From Lampris incognitus (taxonomy: Eukaryota; Chordata; Actinopteri; Lampriformes; Lampridae): a stretch of DNA of 64,000 bases. The notes beneath the pieces are model-generated. The model was given only the letters and a program-made list of their open reading frames with translations. It ran no database searches and was not told where the DNA came from. The translations under genes and the position numbers were made by a program. The stretch lies in contig NC_079230.1 of assembly GCF_029633865.1 (NCBI RefSeq), positions 33,841,150-33,905,149 of the forward strand, given 5' to 3'. Shown in pieces: positions 11,098-20,811 of this stretch. How positions within the stretch are numbered: the stretch's first letter is position 1; each line of letters opens with the position of its first letter.

Positions 11098-14000
11098 TGG
11101 CCACGAGTGTTGGCGATACGAGCAGGCTACTCTTCATCCTCGACACCATCTCCGGTCGGCGATTTCTCTGTGACACGGGCGCACAGAGAAGCGTGCTCCC
11201 TGCTACTGACGTCGACATCATGGGCGGGGAGCGGGGCCCCCAGTTGGCGACGGCTGACGGTAGCCCTATCCACACCTACGGCGTGCGGTCTGTAGAACTG
11301 TATTTTGGTGGACAACGTTTCACGTGGGAGTTCGTCATGGCCGATGTAACGCTTCCCCTCCTCGGAGCTGATTTTTTGTGCGCTTACGGTTTGCTAGTGG
11401 ACATTCAGAACAGCCGTCTGGTCGACGCCTTAACCTTCTCCTCCTTCGCATGTACGCGGGGGGAAGCGGCATATGCAGGTCTAGCCAACCCTCTCTCAGA
11501 GGCAGACAAGTTCAACCGCCTCCTCGCTGAGTTCCCTGACCTCACCCAGCCTACCTTCTCTGCACCCACCGCTAAGCATGGGGTGGAGCATCACATTGCT
11601 ACGAAGGGGCCCCCGGTCTACGCCAGAGCCAGGCGTCTCGACCCCGCCAAACTCGCCATTGCCAAGTCTGAGTTCGAGCACCTGGAACGCATGGGGATCA
11701 TCCGCCGCTCTGACAGCCCGTGAGCGTCCCCACTCCACATCGTCGCTAAGCCTGATGGAGGTTGGCGCCCATGCGGGGACTACCGCCGACTAAATGACGC
11801 CACCACGCCCGACCGCTATCCTGTCCCGCATATCCAGGACTTTTCTGCAAACCTGTCTGGGAAACGCGTCTTCTCAAAAGTCGACCTGGTCCGTGGTTAT
11901 TATCAAGTTCCCGTGCACCCCTCGGACATCCCCAAGACAGCGGTGACTACCCCATTCGGCCTATTTGAATTCCTACGAATGCCATTTGGACTCAAAAACG
12001 CGGCCCAGTCCTTTCAGCGGCTGATGGATTCAGTGCTCCGTGGCCTTCCTTTCATCTTCGTCTATTTGGACGACATACTCATCGCCAGCGCCTCCGAGGA
12101 AGAACACCTGTCCCATCTTCACGCCCTCTTCACACGCCTCAGCCAGCATGGGCTGATCGTCAACCCGGCGAAGTGCCGGTTCGGGCTGACGGCCATTGAT
12201 TTCCTCGGGCACCGCATCACTGGGGACGGGGCGGTCCCCCTGTTCTCAAAGGTGGAAGCGGTGGCGGCCTTTCCGCGCCCCCAAACAGCTCGTGCGCTCA
12301 GGGAGTTCATCGGGATGGTGACATTCTACCACCGCTTCATTCCCCGAGCCGCCTTTATCATCCGGCCACTGTACGAGGCGCTGAAAGGCAAGTCCCCCAA
12401 CCAGGCGGTCGACTGGACAGCAGAGCGGGACCGTGCGTTCACCGAGACTAAAGCTGCGCTCTCCCAGGCTACCCTGCTAGCGCATCCTTCACCTACAGCG
12501 CCTATTTCCATAACTACGGATGCATCGGACTATGCTGTTGGTGCGGTTCACGAGCAGTGGGTGGGGGGGGGGCTTGGCAGCCTTTGGCCTTTTTCAGTCG
12601 CCAGCTTACACCCCGAGAGCGCAAGTATAGTACTTTTGACAGGGAACTCCTCGGTCTCTGGCTCGCCGTCCGGCATTTCCGTTTCCTGCTAGAGGGCCGC
12701 GAGTTTACTGCGTACGTGGACCACAAGCCCCTCACGTTTGCCATGTCCAAGACGGCCGAGCCATGGTCCGCTCGCCAGCAGCGACAACTCTCCTACATTT
12801 CGGAATTCACTACCGACATCCAGCACGTCGCTGGTAAGTCTAACCAGGTAGCTGACTGCCTCTCTAGGGCAGTGATTGGAGCGGTCCACCTAGGCCTGGA
12901 CTATGCACATATGGCCGCTGACCAGGCCACGGACCCGAGCATCCTCCGTCTCCGGACCTCCGACACGGGGCTCCGCCTGCAGGACGTTCCTTTCAGCGAC
13001 ACAGGTGTCACCCTCCTGTGTGACGTCTGCACAGGACAGCCCAGGCCCATCGTCCCGGACAGCTGGAGACGCCCCGTGTTTGAAGCTGTGCACGGCCTCT
13101 CTCATCCAGGCGGTAAGCCATCCGTGCGCCTGACCTCTGCTAAGTTTGTGTGGGAGGGACTTAAGAGAGACGTGAAAGCGTGGGCCGACTCGTGTGTTGC
13201 CTGTCAGCGGGCTAAGATACACCGCCATATTAAGGCGCCCCTGGAACGCTTCGCAGTGCCGGAGAGACGATTTGACCATGTCCACGTCGACCTGGTTGGT
13301 CCCCTACCCCCCTCCCATGGGTTCACCTACCTCTTCACTGTGGTGGACAGGACTACGCGCTGGCCTGAAGCTGTTCCCCTGGCATCCACGACGTCTGCTG
13401 ATGTGGCCCGGGCTTTTATTGGGTCGTGGGTCTCACGTTTCGGTACGCCTTCCGACCTTTCATCTGACCGCGGGCCACAGTTTACCTCAGAGCTCTGGAA
13501 TGCTGTGGGTGAGGCTCTGGGCGTCAAGCTTCACCGCACTACCGCCTACCACCCTCAGGCGAACGGCCTATGTGAGCGCTTCCGCCGGTCCATGAAGGCT
13601 GCGCTTCGGGCTACTCTCAAGGACTGCAACTGGGTCGACAAGCTCCCATGGGTCATGCTGGGCCTGCGGACCGCCCCGAAGGAAGACCTACAAGCCTCCT
13701 CTGCGGAGCTGGTGTACGGCACGCCGCTGCGAGTCCCAGGCGATTTCATGCCCAACGCAACGCGTCCCTGGTCAGCTGTGGACCAACGAGCCTCCTTGCT
13801 GGACGGGGTCAGAGCTTTCACACCCGTCCCTACCGCCCAACACGGCGCTCCGGTGTCCCAGGTGCCCCCAGGTCTGCAGTCAGCGGACTACGTGTTCATC
13901 CGTCATGACGCACACCGCCCCCCTCTGCAACCCCCTTATGACGGCCCCTTCCGCGTCCTGGAACGGGGAACTAAGCACCTGGTGGTGGATTTTGGGGGCA

Positions 14001-14263
14001 CGGCCGAGCATGTTTCAGTGGACCGAGTTAAACCCGCACACCTGGACTTGACGCAGCCGTTGGAGTTAGCCCAACCTCCTCGTCGCGGTCGTCCCCCGGC
14101 TCCGCCTCCTCCCCCCGTGGAGGCCCGCGCTGCCTCTTCTGCTCCTCAGGCCGACCTCCGCAGGCCCGCGTCAATGCCTCCCAGAGACACTCCGGCCCCT
14201 GTTACCCGGAGCCGCCGCGGACGGCCGGTCGTCCCCCCGCGCCTGCCTGACTTCAATTACTAG
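11040..14263 (+). pseudogene. Element A pol: protease, reverse transcriptase, RNase H, integrase
   Basis: Domains in order: aspartic protease (CDTGAQRSVLPA, about 11170-11205); reverse transcriptase, with YLDD inside [11 protein letters not shown] at about 12056-12090; RNase H starting [13 protein letters not shown] at about 12510; integrase with a zinc-binding H...HPGG...CVAC region (about 13090-13205) and a D,D-x35-E core (HVDLVGPLP, SDRGPQFTSELW, NGLCERFRR; about 13280-13590). A proline/arginine-rich tail ends in stop 14261-14263. A TGA at 11721-11723 replaces the Trp expected in the conserved 'SPWASPLHIV' region. A frame change occurs in the G run at about 12555-12568. All domains are otherwise readable, so inactivation looks recent. 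Confidence 0.88.
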
Positions 14264-14284
14264 GGCGAATTCTGGAGGGGCTCA

Positions 14285-14525
14285 TGTGGTGGACACGTAT
14301 TGGGGATAGAATTCACCCCAGGAACTAAGGGTTAAGTCAGGGTTGCCCTGGCAGGTTAACACAGGGTTAAGTTATGGTTGTTCAGCCAGTTTTCTGGTTA
14401 TTCTTGCCGCCTCCGCTCAGTCGAGCTATGGTTTTGTTGTCCCTCCGATTTACCGTGGATTAAAGAAAGTTGCCTGCACGGCTAAAGTGTGAACCCACGG
14501 TCTTCTCCGTTCCTTCGGCTCTACA
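14285..14525 (+). repeat. 3' LTR of element A
   Basis: A 241-bp LTR with TGTGG...CTACA ends, preceded by a short G-rich polypurine run (ctggagggg) 9-16 bases upstream. CCTT follows as the target duplication. An almost identical copy lies at 19084-19324. Confidence 0.92.
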
Positions 14526-14858
14526 CCTTAGTAGTTATATGAATTTTCATCAAATCTGTACCTTTCCGGGAGAGAAGGCGTTTAAAGCCATATAAACACC
14601 ATTTACTATTTTGCGTTACATTGAAGGCAAGGAATCGTTCAAATTCGCTCAGATTGGAGAACTGACTAATTAAAACGATGAGTTCTGAAGTTGGGCTGTA
14701 CAGCCTTCTGGAACTGGAGCGCCTTGCGTTATATCAATTCACTACAATAAATAATTTCAGTGAAGCCTAGAAATCATTTAAATTCATTCGGATTGGGGGA
14801 CTAATACATTCAAAGAATTTAAAACATTGATTTCTTGAGTCTCCAGTTAAGAGCCTAG
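14526..14858 (+). repeat. 333-bp spacer, first copy of a duplicated segment
   Basis: Non-coding DNA between element A and element B that recurs almost unchanged at 19325-19657. It carries element A's target duplication (CCTT) at its left end and element B's (CCTAG, 14854-14858) at its right end, so it was the pre-insertion locus for B. It holds two diverged internal repeats, near 14638-14675 and 14770-14812. Confidence 0.8.
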
Positions 14859-15597
14859 TGTTGTGCTTACACCGCCCCGAGCTGCCTCCCCGGCACGTTC
14901 AAGCCACTCCCCCAGCTCGGACGTGCCGGAAACATCCGAGCGCTCGGCTCGCGCTCTGAGGAGACGAGCGCTGCACTGCACCAGGTGTTTGCCATCATCC
15001 ATCAGGCACACCTGTGGCAATCAGGCAGCCTTCTACAAGAAGCCTCCCAGAACGTCTCAGTGGCTTCGACGTACTGAACCCTGCGGTAAAGTTCTGACAA
15101 GCCCTCCAGCGTTCCTTGCATTCTGTTTATTCCCCAGTGTCTTATCTTCGTGTCTCTGTTTCCTCCCAAGACTCTCCCTCCGCGATTTCCACGGCTCCCC
15201 GCGTCTCCCTCGTCCCCAGCGACCGTCACGTTTCTCCCCGGACCTCTCCTGCGATCTCCCCCCTTGTCCCTCTATCTGGACCCCTCCTTTCGGACTCGAC
15301 TTCCCGGATCTCGGACCTGGACTTTCTCGGACAACCCCTCTTGGATCACGGACTGGACTTTCTCGCCAGGTGCACGCACATTTTTTCAACACCTCCTGGT
15401 CATTTACATACCGCACCACACATTGGCTAAAAACACTCACACATAGTTTATTCACACATCCCACTAACAGAACACCTTTTTTCACCAGACATTTCCCTCC
15501 CACAATAAAACCTCCCTTTGTAGCTTTTGAAGTCATCTCGTGTCTGTCTGTCTTGGGTTTCGCCACACGGGTCAGGTTCTGGTGCGCGAGCACAACA
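14859..15597 (+). repeat. 5' LTR of element B
   Basis: It begins TGTTGTGCT and ends AGCACAACA, a perfect 9-base terminal inverted repeat. The 12 bases TGGCTTCGACGT at 15061-15072 are complementary to the priming site just after the LTR. By analogy with Tf1 this marks the RNA 5' end, so U3 would be about 14859-15060. A second copy at 19658-20427 is 31 bp longer. Confidence 0.88.
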
Positions 15598-15599
15598 GA

Positions 15600-15611
15600 A
15601 CGTCGAAGCCA
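15600..15611 (+). other. Self-priming primer-binding site of element B
   Basis: ACGTCGAAGCCA, two bases after the LTR, is the exact reverse complement of TGGCTTCGACGT at 15061-15072 in the LTR. No match to a common tRNA 3' end is apparent. This is the arrangement known from Tf1 and sushi elements, where the folded 5' end of the RNA primes reverse transcription. Confidence 0.75.
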
Positions 15612-15613
15612 TT

Positions 15614-16957
15614 ATGGACCCAGGCAAACCCAAGGAGCGGACGGTCCCTGTGACGCCCCAGAGCTCCGTCCCCCTAGAGGCAGTAGTAAGAAGTCACAGT
15701 TGCCAACTTGCCTCTCTCAGCTCAGAGCTTACTACTGCCTTCACCCGTGTCACCGGAGAGATCAGCGATCTTCAGTCCGGCTCCCAGGCCGCGACGAGCG
15801 CGTTAGATGCCCTCACCGCGCAGATCGCTGCGCTCTCCACAGCGGTCTCCAGGATGAGCGACCACCCTGCCCTGGCCGAGGTCTCTGCCCCCAGCTCGGC
15901 CTCCGGTTTCCCCGTTCCTGGTCCCGACGTTCCCCCTCCGAGTCAACCCCCACTGGACCCCCGGTGCGAGCCTAACCTCCCCTGCCCCAAGGCCTTCGGT
16001 GGGGAGTTCGAGCTGTGCAGGGGTTTCCTTGGTCAGTGTGAGCTCCTGTTCAAACACCAGCCAGCTAGGTATAGGACAGGAGAGACCAAGGTAGCCCTTG
16101 TCATGTCCCTCCTCACCGGCAAAGCCCTCAGCTGGGCCATAGCGGCGGTAGGCCATACCGAGCAACTCGCCTCGGACTATGGTGCCTTCCGCCGCGAGTT
16201 CAATCTGGTGTTCGACCACCCAGCTGACGGGCAGGACGCTGCCGGCCGCCTCCATTCCATCCAACAGGGAGCCAGGTCGGTGGCAGATTATTCCCTGGAG
16301 GTAAGGATACTCGCGGCAGACAGTGGGTGGGATGACACTGCGCTCAAGAGCGCGTACAGGAGGGGGCTGAGCGAGCCCATCAAAGATCTTATCGTTCGGG
16401 ACCGCCCTGCCTCCTTCAACGAGCTCGTCACCCTCGCCCTCCAGATGGACGAACGGCTGCGGGAGCGGCGCCAGGAACGCGCCCCGCGCGCTGGCCCCTC
16501 CCATAGACCAACCCCCGTCCGTCCTACCAGTGCCTTCCCTGGGTCAGCGTCCCGTGGGCTCTCTCCACCCTCACACTCCCCCTCGCAACCCTGGGTGGCT
16601 TCTGGATCCAGGCCGGAGGAGGAGCCCATGCAGTTGGGTCGGTCACGGCTCCCGCTGGAAGTTAGGGAGCAGAGGATGCATGGCCACCTCTGCCTCTACT
16701 GCGGGAGGTCGGGCCACTATATCAAGGCCTGCCCGACTCGCCCAAAAAGACCCGGCTCACTAGTGAGGGGTGTCCTAGTGAGCCTGACGACCCTTCCTCA
16801 GCCCCAGCCCAAGAAGGAGCACAACCACCTTTTTCCGGTCACTCTCACCTGGGGTAACCGCTCACTGTCTGTTGGTGCACTCCTGGATTCGGGGGCGGAC
16901 GAGTGTTTGATGGACACCTCGCTGGCCCGGCAGGCCGGCATTCCACTCGTCCCCTAG
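15614..16957 (+). CDS. Element B gag and start of protease
   Basis: The ATG at 15614 lies 2 bases after the priming site (MDPGKPKERTVPV). An N-terminal region likely to be coiled-coil (about residues 20-85) is followed by the sushi/RTL-type capsid core (CPKAFGGEFELCRGFLGQCELL around residue 130, then MSLLTGKALSWA). A zinc knuckle CLYCGRSGHYIKAC (C-x2-C-x4-H-x4-C) lies at about residue 360, and the protease motif LLDSGADECLMD at about residue 425. The frame ends at TAG 16955-16957 through a frameshift near 16950, since the protease continues in another frame. The gag part is intact at about 400 residues. Confidence 0.82.
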   Translation: MDPGKPKERTVPVTPQSSVPLEAVVRSHSCQLASLSSELTTAFTRVTGEISDLQSGSQAATSALDALTAQIAALSTAVSRMSDHPALAEVSAPSSASGFPVPGPDVPPPSQPPLDPRCEPNLPCPKAFGGEFELCRGFLGQCELLFKHQPARYRTGETKVALVMSLLTGKALSWAIAAVGHTEQLASDYGAFRREFNLVFDHPADGQDAAGRLHSIQQGARSVADYSLEVRILAADSGWDDTALKSAYRRGLSEPIKDLIVRDRPASFNELVTLALQMDERLRERRQERAPRAGPSHRPTPVRPTSAFPGSASRGLSPPSHSPSQPWVASGSRPEEEPMQLGRSRLPLEVREQRMHGHLCLYCGRSGHYIKACPTRPKRPGSLVRGVLVSLTTLPQPQPKKEHNHLFPVTLTWGNRSLSVGALLDSGADECLMDTSLARQAGIPLVP

Positions 16958-18868
16958 ACACACCCCTCACAGCCCAAGCCCTAGATGGACGTTCACTTGG
17001 TAAAATCACACACAGCACTGTTTCCCTCACCCTCACTCTTTCGGGTAATCACGTGGAAGCTATCCGTTTCTTGGTTTTGCGCGCCCCTGGTGTTAGGAAG
17101 ACCGTGGTTGGAACGGCACGATCCCTACATCTCTTGGTCTACTGGGCGGATTTTGGGTTGGAGCGTTGCGTGTCATGCCAACTGCCTTCGCTCCGCCCAC
17201 TCCCCGTCCAGCGGCCTCAGACCCGTGCCTCCTCCCACGGATCTCACTGGTGTTCCTTCCATTTATCACGATTTAGCCCCTGTATTTAGTAAAGAGAGTG
17301 CACTTTCCCTCCCCCCCTCACCGTCCCTATGATTGCGCCATAGATCTCTTTCCCGGGGCCGCCCTTCCCACCGGTCGGTTGTATAACCTCTCCGTCCCAG
17401 AGAAGGAGGCTATGCGCAATTATATCACAGAGTCCCTGGCCTCAGGAATCATAAGGCCCTCGTCTTCCCCGGTGGCGGCGGGCTTCTTTTTTGTGGCAAA
17501 GAAGGAGGGCAGCCTGAGGCCTTGCATAGATTATCGAATGTTAAATAATATCACGGTGAAAAATAAATACCCACTCCCCCTTATGAGTTCCACGTTCGAG
17601 CCACTCACTCACGCCACGGTGTTCACGAAGCTGGACCTGCGCAGCGCGTACCACCTGGTGCGCATCCGGGAAGGGGATGAATGGAAGACGGCCTTCAACA
17701 CCCACCTGGGGCATTTCGAGTACCTCGTTATGCCCTTCGGCCTCACCAACGCCCCGGCCGTCGTCCAGGCATTGGTCAACGACGTGCTCCGGGACATGCT
17801 GAACACGTTCGCGGTGGTGTACCTGGATGACATACTCGTGTTCTCCAGGACTGAGGAGGAACACCACCAGCATGTCCGCCTGGTCCTCCAACGGCTGCTG
17901 GAGAACAGGCTCTTCATGAAAGCCGAGAAGTGCGTGTTCCACTCCGCCTCCGTGGAGTTCCTTGGCCACATCGTGGAGAAGGGGCTCGTCCGCACTGACC
18001 CCAGGAAGACCCGAGCGGTGGAGGAGTGGGCACGGCCCACCAACAGGACGCAACTCCAGCGCTTCCTGGGGTTTGCAAACTTCTACCGGCGCTTCATCAG
18101 GGGGTTCAGCCGTGTGGCCGCCCCCCTCACTGCACTCACCTCCAACCTCCGCCCCTTCTCCTGGACCTCGGAGGCGGAAGCCGCCTTCTTGGCCCTGAAG
18201 AGGCTGTTCACAACGGCTCCGGTGCTCTCCCACCCGGACCAGTGCAGACATTTCATCGTGGAGGTGGACGCATCGGACACGGGCATCGGAGCCCTCCTCT
18301 CCCAGCGGTCGGAGGAGGACCAGAAGATCCAACCGTGCGCCTTCTTCTCCCGGCGTTTCAGTCCTGCGGAGAAGAATTATGACATCGGCAACAGGGAGTT
18401 GCTGGCCGTCCACGCCGCCCTAGAGGAGTGGAGACACTGGCTGGAGGGAGCAGGGCAGCCGTTCATCGTATGGTCCGATCACAAAACCCTGACCTACGTA
18501 CGGACGGCTAAGAGGCTCAACCCCAGGCAGGCGCGCTGGGCTCTCTTCTTCAGCCGGTTCGACTTCACCCTCACCTACCGCCCGGGCACCAAGAACGTCA
18601 GGGCAGACGCCCTCTCCCGTCTGTTTCCCGAGGGGTCCCCTGACGCCCCAGACACCATCCTTCCCCCGGCCCGGGTGGTGGGTGCCGTCACCTGGGCCAT
18701 CGAATCAGTGGTGAGAAGGGCCCAGCGCGCCCATCCCGACCCAGGCAATGGACCCCGGAACCGGCTATTTGTGCCTCCCTCTGTCCGGCCCCAGGTGCTG
18801 GAGTGGGGCCACTCCAGCCATCTTCCCTGCCACCCCGGTGTCTACCGAACGGCGGCCTTCATCCGCAC
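16945..18868 (+). pseudogene. Element B pol remnant: protease end, RT, RNase H, integrase start
   Basis: Frame changes occur near 16950, 17085 and 17318; after that RT and RNase H are open to the junction. Visible motifs are [32 protein letters not shown] and [11 protein letters not shown] (RT), then [18 protein letters not shown] (RNase H, about 18255). The integrase zinc domain begins [18 protein letters not shown] and is cut at about 18868. The open frame happens to run on to 19049 through out-of-frame element A sequence, making a chimeric ORF that is not a real protein. Confidence 0.82.
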
Positions 18869-19083
18869 ACCTGGACTTGACGCAGCCGTTGGAGTTAGCC
18901 CAACCTCCTCCCCCCGTGGAGGCCCGCGCTGCCTCTTCTGCTCCTCAGGCCGACCTCCGCAGGCCCGCGTCAATGCCTCCCAGAGACACTCCGGCCCCTG
19001 TTACCCGGAGCCGCCGCGGACGGCCGGTCGTCCCCCCGCGCCTGCCTGACTTCGATTACTAGGGCGAATTCTGGAGGGGCTCA
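18863..19083 (+). pseudogene. Second copy of element A pol tail
   Basis: It matches 14034-14284, starting at CCGCACACCTGG and encoding the Pro/Arg-rich C-terminal tail of A's pol, except for 27 bases missing near 18910 (between two cctcct motifs). It is joined directly to the truncated integrase of element B. Confidence 0.9.
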
Positions 19084-19324
19084 TGTGGTGGACACGTATT
19101 GGGGATAGAATTCACCCCAGGAACTAAGGGTTAAGTCAGGGTTGCCCTGGCAGGTTAACACAGGGTTAAGTTATGGTTGTTCAGCCAGTTTTCTGGTTAT
19201 TCTTGCCGCCTCCGCTCAGTCGAGCTGTGGTTTTGTTGTCCCTCCGATTTACCGTGGATTAAAGAAAGTTGCCTACACGGCTAAAGTGTGAACCCACGGT
19301 CTTCTCCGTTCCTTCGGCTCTACA
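19084..19324 (+). repeat. Second copy of element A LTR
   Basis: It matches 14285-14525 with about two single-base differences by eye, and is followed by the same CCTT and the same 333-bp spacer. It is a product of segmental duplication, not an independent insertion. Confidence 0.9.
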
Positions 19325-19657
19325 CCTTAGTAGTTATATGAATTTTCATCAAATCTGTACCTTTCCGGGAGAGAAGGCGTTTAAAGCCATATAAACACCA
19401 TTTACTATTTTGCGTTACATTGAAGGCAAGGAATCGTTCAAATTCGCTCAGATTGGAGAACTGACTAATTAAAACGATGAGTTCTGAAGTTGGGCTGTAC
19501 AGCCTTCTGGAACTGGAGCGCCTTGCGTTATATCAATTCACTACAATAAATAATTTCAGTGAAGCCTAGAAATCATTTAAATTCATTCGGATTGGGGGAC
19601 TAATACATTCAAAGAATTTAAAACATTGATTTCTTGAGTCTCCAGTTAAGAGCCTAG
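19325..19657 (+). repeat. Second copy of the 333-bp spacer
   Basis: It appears identical by eye to 14526-14858. It ends in CCTAG (19653-19657), the target duplication of element B. Confidence 0.85.
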
Positions 19658-20427
19658 TGTTGTGCTTACACCGCCCCGAGCTGCCTCCCCGGCACGTTCA
19701 AGCCACTCCCCCAGCTCGGACGTGCCGGAAACATCCGAGCGCTCGGCTCGCGCTCTGAGGAGACGAGCGCTGCACTGCACCAGGTGTTTGCCATCATCCA
19801 TCAGGCACACCTGTGGCAATCAGGCAGCCCTCTACAAGAAGCCTCCCAGAACGTCTCAGTGGCTTCGACGTACTGAACCCTGCGGTAAAGTTCTGACAAG
19901 CCCTCCAGCGTTCCTTGCATTCTGTTTATTCCCCAGTGTCTTATCTTCGTGTCTCTGTTTCCTCCCAAGACTCTCCCTCCGCGATTTCCACGGCTCCCCG
20001 CGTCTCCCTCGTCCCCAGCGACCTTCACGTTTCTCCCCGGACCTCTCCTGCGATCTCCCCCCTTGTCCCTCTATCTGGACCCCTCCTTTCGGACTCGACT
20101 TCCCGGATCTCGGACCTGGACTTTCTCGGACAACCCCTCTTGGATCACGGACTGGACTTTCTCGCCAGGTGCACGCACATATTTTCAACACCTCCTGGTC
20201 ATTTACATACCGCACCACACATTGGCTAAAAACACACACATAGTTATTCACGCAAACCATGGGACACCACACATAGTTTATTCACACATCCCACTAACAG
20301 AACACCTTTTTTCACCAGACATTTCCCTCCCACAAAAAAACCTCCCTTTGTAGCTTTTGAAGTCATCTCGTGTCTGTCTGTCTTGGGTTTCGCCACACGG
20401 GTCAGGTTCTGGTGCGCGAGCACAACA
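19658..20427 (+). mobile_element. Solo LTR of element B
   Basis: A 770-bp copy of the element B LTR, flanked on both sides by CCTAG (19653-19657 and 20428-20432) with no internal sequence. It has a 31-bp extra segment near 20235-20280 that partly repeats 'acacatagtt(t)attcac', plus a few point differences from 14859-15597. Confidence 0.88.
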
Positions 20428-20432
20428 CCTAG

Positions 20433-20811
20433 GAGTGAATTTGACATTTGGGGGCGGTCACATTTGTGATGCAGCACTTGTCCACACACGGATTATTAGT
20501 AGAAATGTTGCCAGAGCTTCCCCAGAACCAGCTTGTAGGCATTAGAGGGACAAACATGTGTGCGATCCTCATTCCTTCTCCAAACCTGGGAGAGCTTGAT
20601 TAGTTGGCTCTGCATGTGTGAGACACCGCCCACTGAGTTGTGCTAAAGGCGGATGAACACATCTACCTTTAGCACAGGTAGCTTTGGGAGGTGGCGAGTA
20701 TTGGGACAGATGTCCTACTTGACAAAAGTAATCCGCAGCGGTGCGGAGGCCTCTCGCTTGCTGGTGTAGTGATCGCCGCGGGTCCATGAGGACCTTAGCA
20801 AATGGCCGCTC
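20433..20811. other. No gene seen
   Basis: Unique-looking non-coding DNA right of the solo LTR. No open frame with protein-like features was found. Confidence 0.4.

Larger units (their letters stand above)
10119..14525 (+). mobile_element. Element A: Ty3/gypsy retrotransposon, CsRn1-like clade, nearly complete
   Basis: The element has two LTRs (10119-10348 and 14285-14525), a tRNA-Trp primer site, gag, and a pol in the order PR-RT-RNase H-integrase. The same four bases, CCTT, flank it (10115-10118 and 14526-14529), a target-site duplication. Tryptophan-tRNA priming and a CHCC-type gag box are known marks of the CsRn1 clade. It carries at least three disabling changes: a gag frameshift, a TGA in pol at 11721, and a frameshift in a G run at about 12555-12568. 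No env is present. The LTRs differ mainly by an indel of about 11 bases. Confidence 0.9.
14859..18868 (+). mobile_element. Element B: Tf1/sushi-like Ty3/gypsy chromovirus, 3'-truncated
   Basis: A 739-bp LTR, a self-priming site, gag with a CCHC knuckle, protease, RT and RNase H, and the first bases of integrase. At 18863-18868 the sequence switches to the 3' end of element A, so the integrase core, any chromodomain and the natural 3' LTR junction are absent. The gag with the long N-terminal coiled region and the layout after the LTR match the vertebrate sushi family, whose gag also gave rise to the domesticated RTL/PEG10 genes. Its 5' target duplication is CCTAG. Confidence 0.85.

Noticed and set aside
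14863..15975. 370-residue open frame in the element B LTR, repeated in part at 19662
   Set aside because: It lies in the LTR and overlaps the gag start in another frame. Ser/Pro-rich with no domain; a composition effect of a C-rich LTR.
17541..18413. 290-residue minus-strand open frame
   Set aside because: Antisense shadow of element B reverse transcriptase and RNase H.
19084..19324. Independent solo LTR insertion of element A
   Set aside because: It shares both flanks (A tail on the left, CCTT and the 333-bp spacer on the right) with the first copy, so it arose by duplication.
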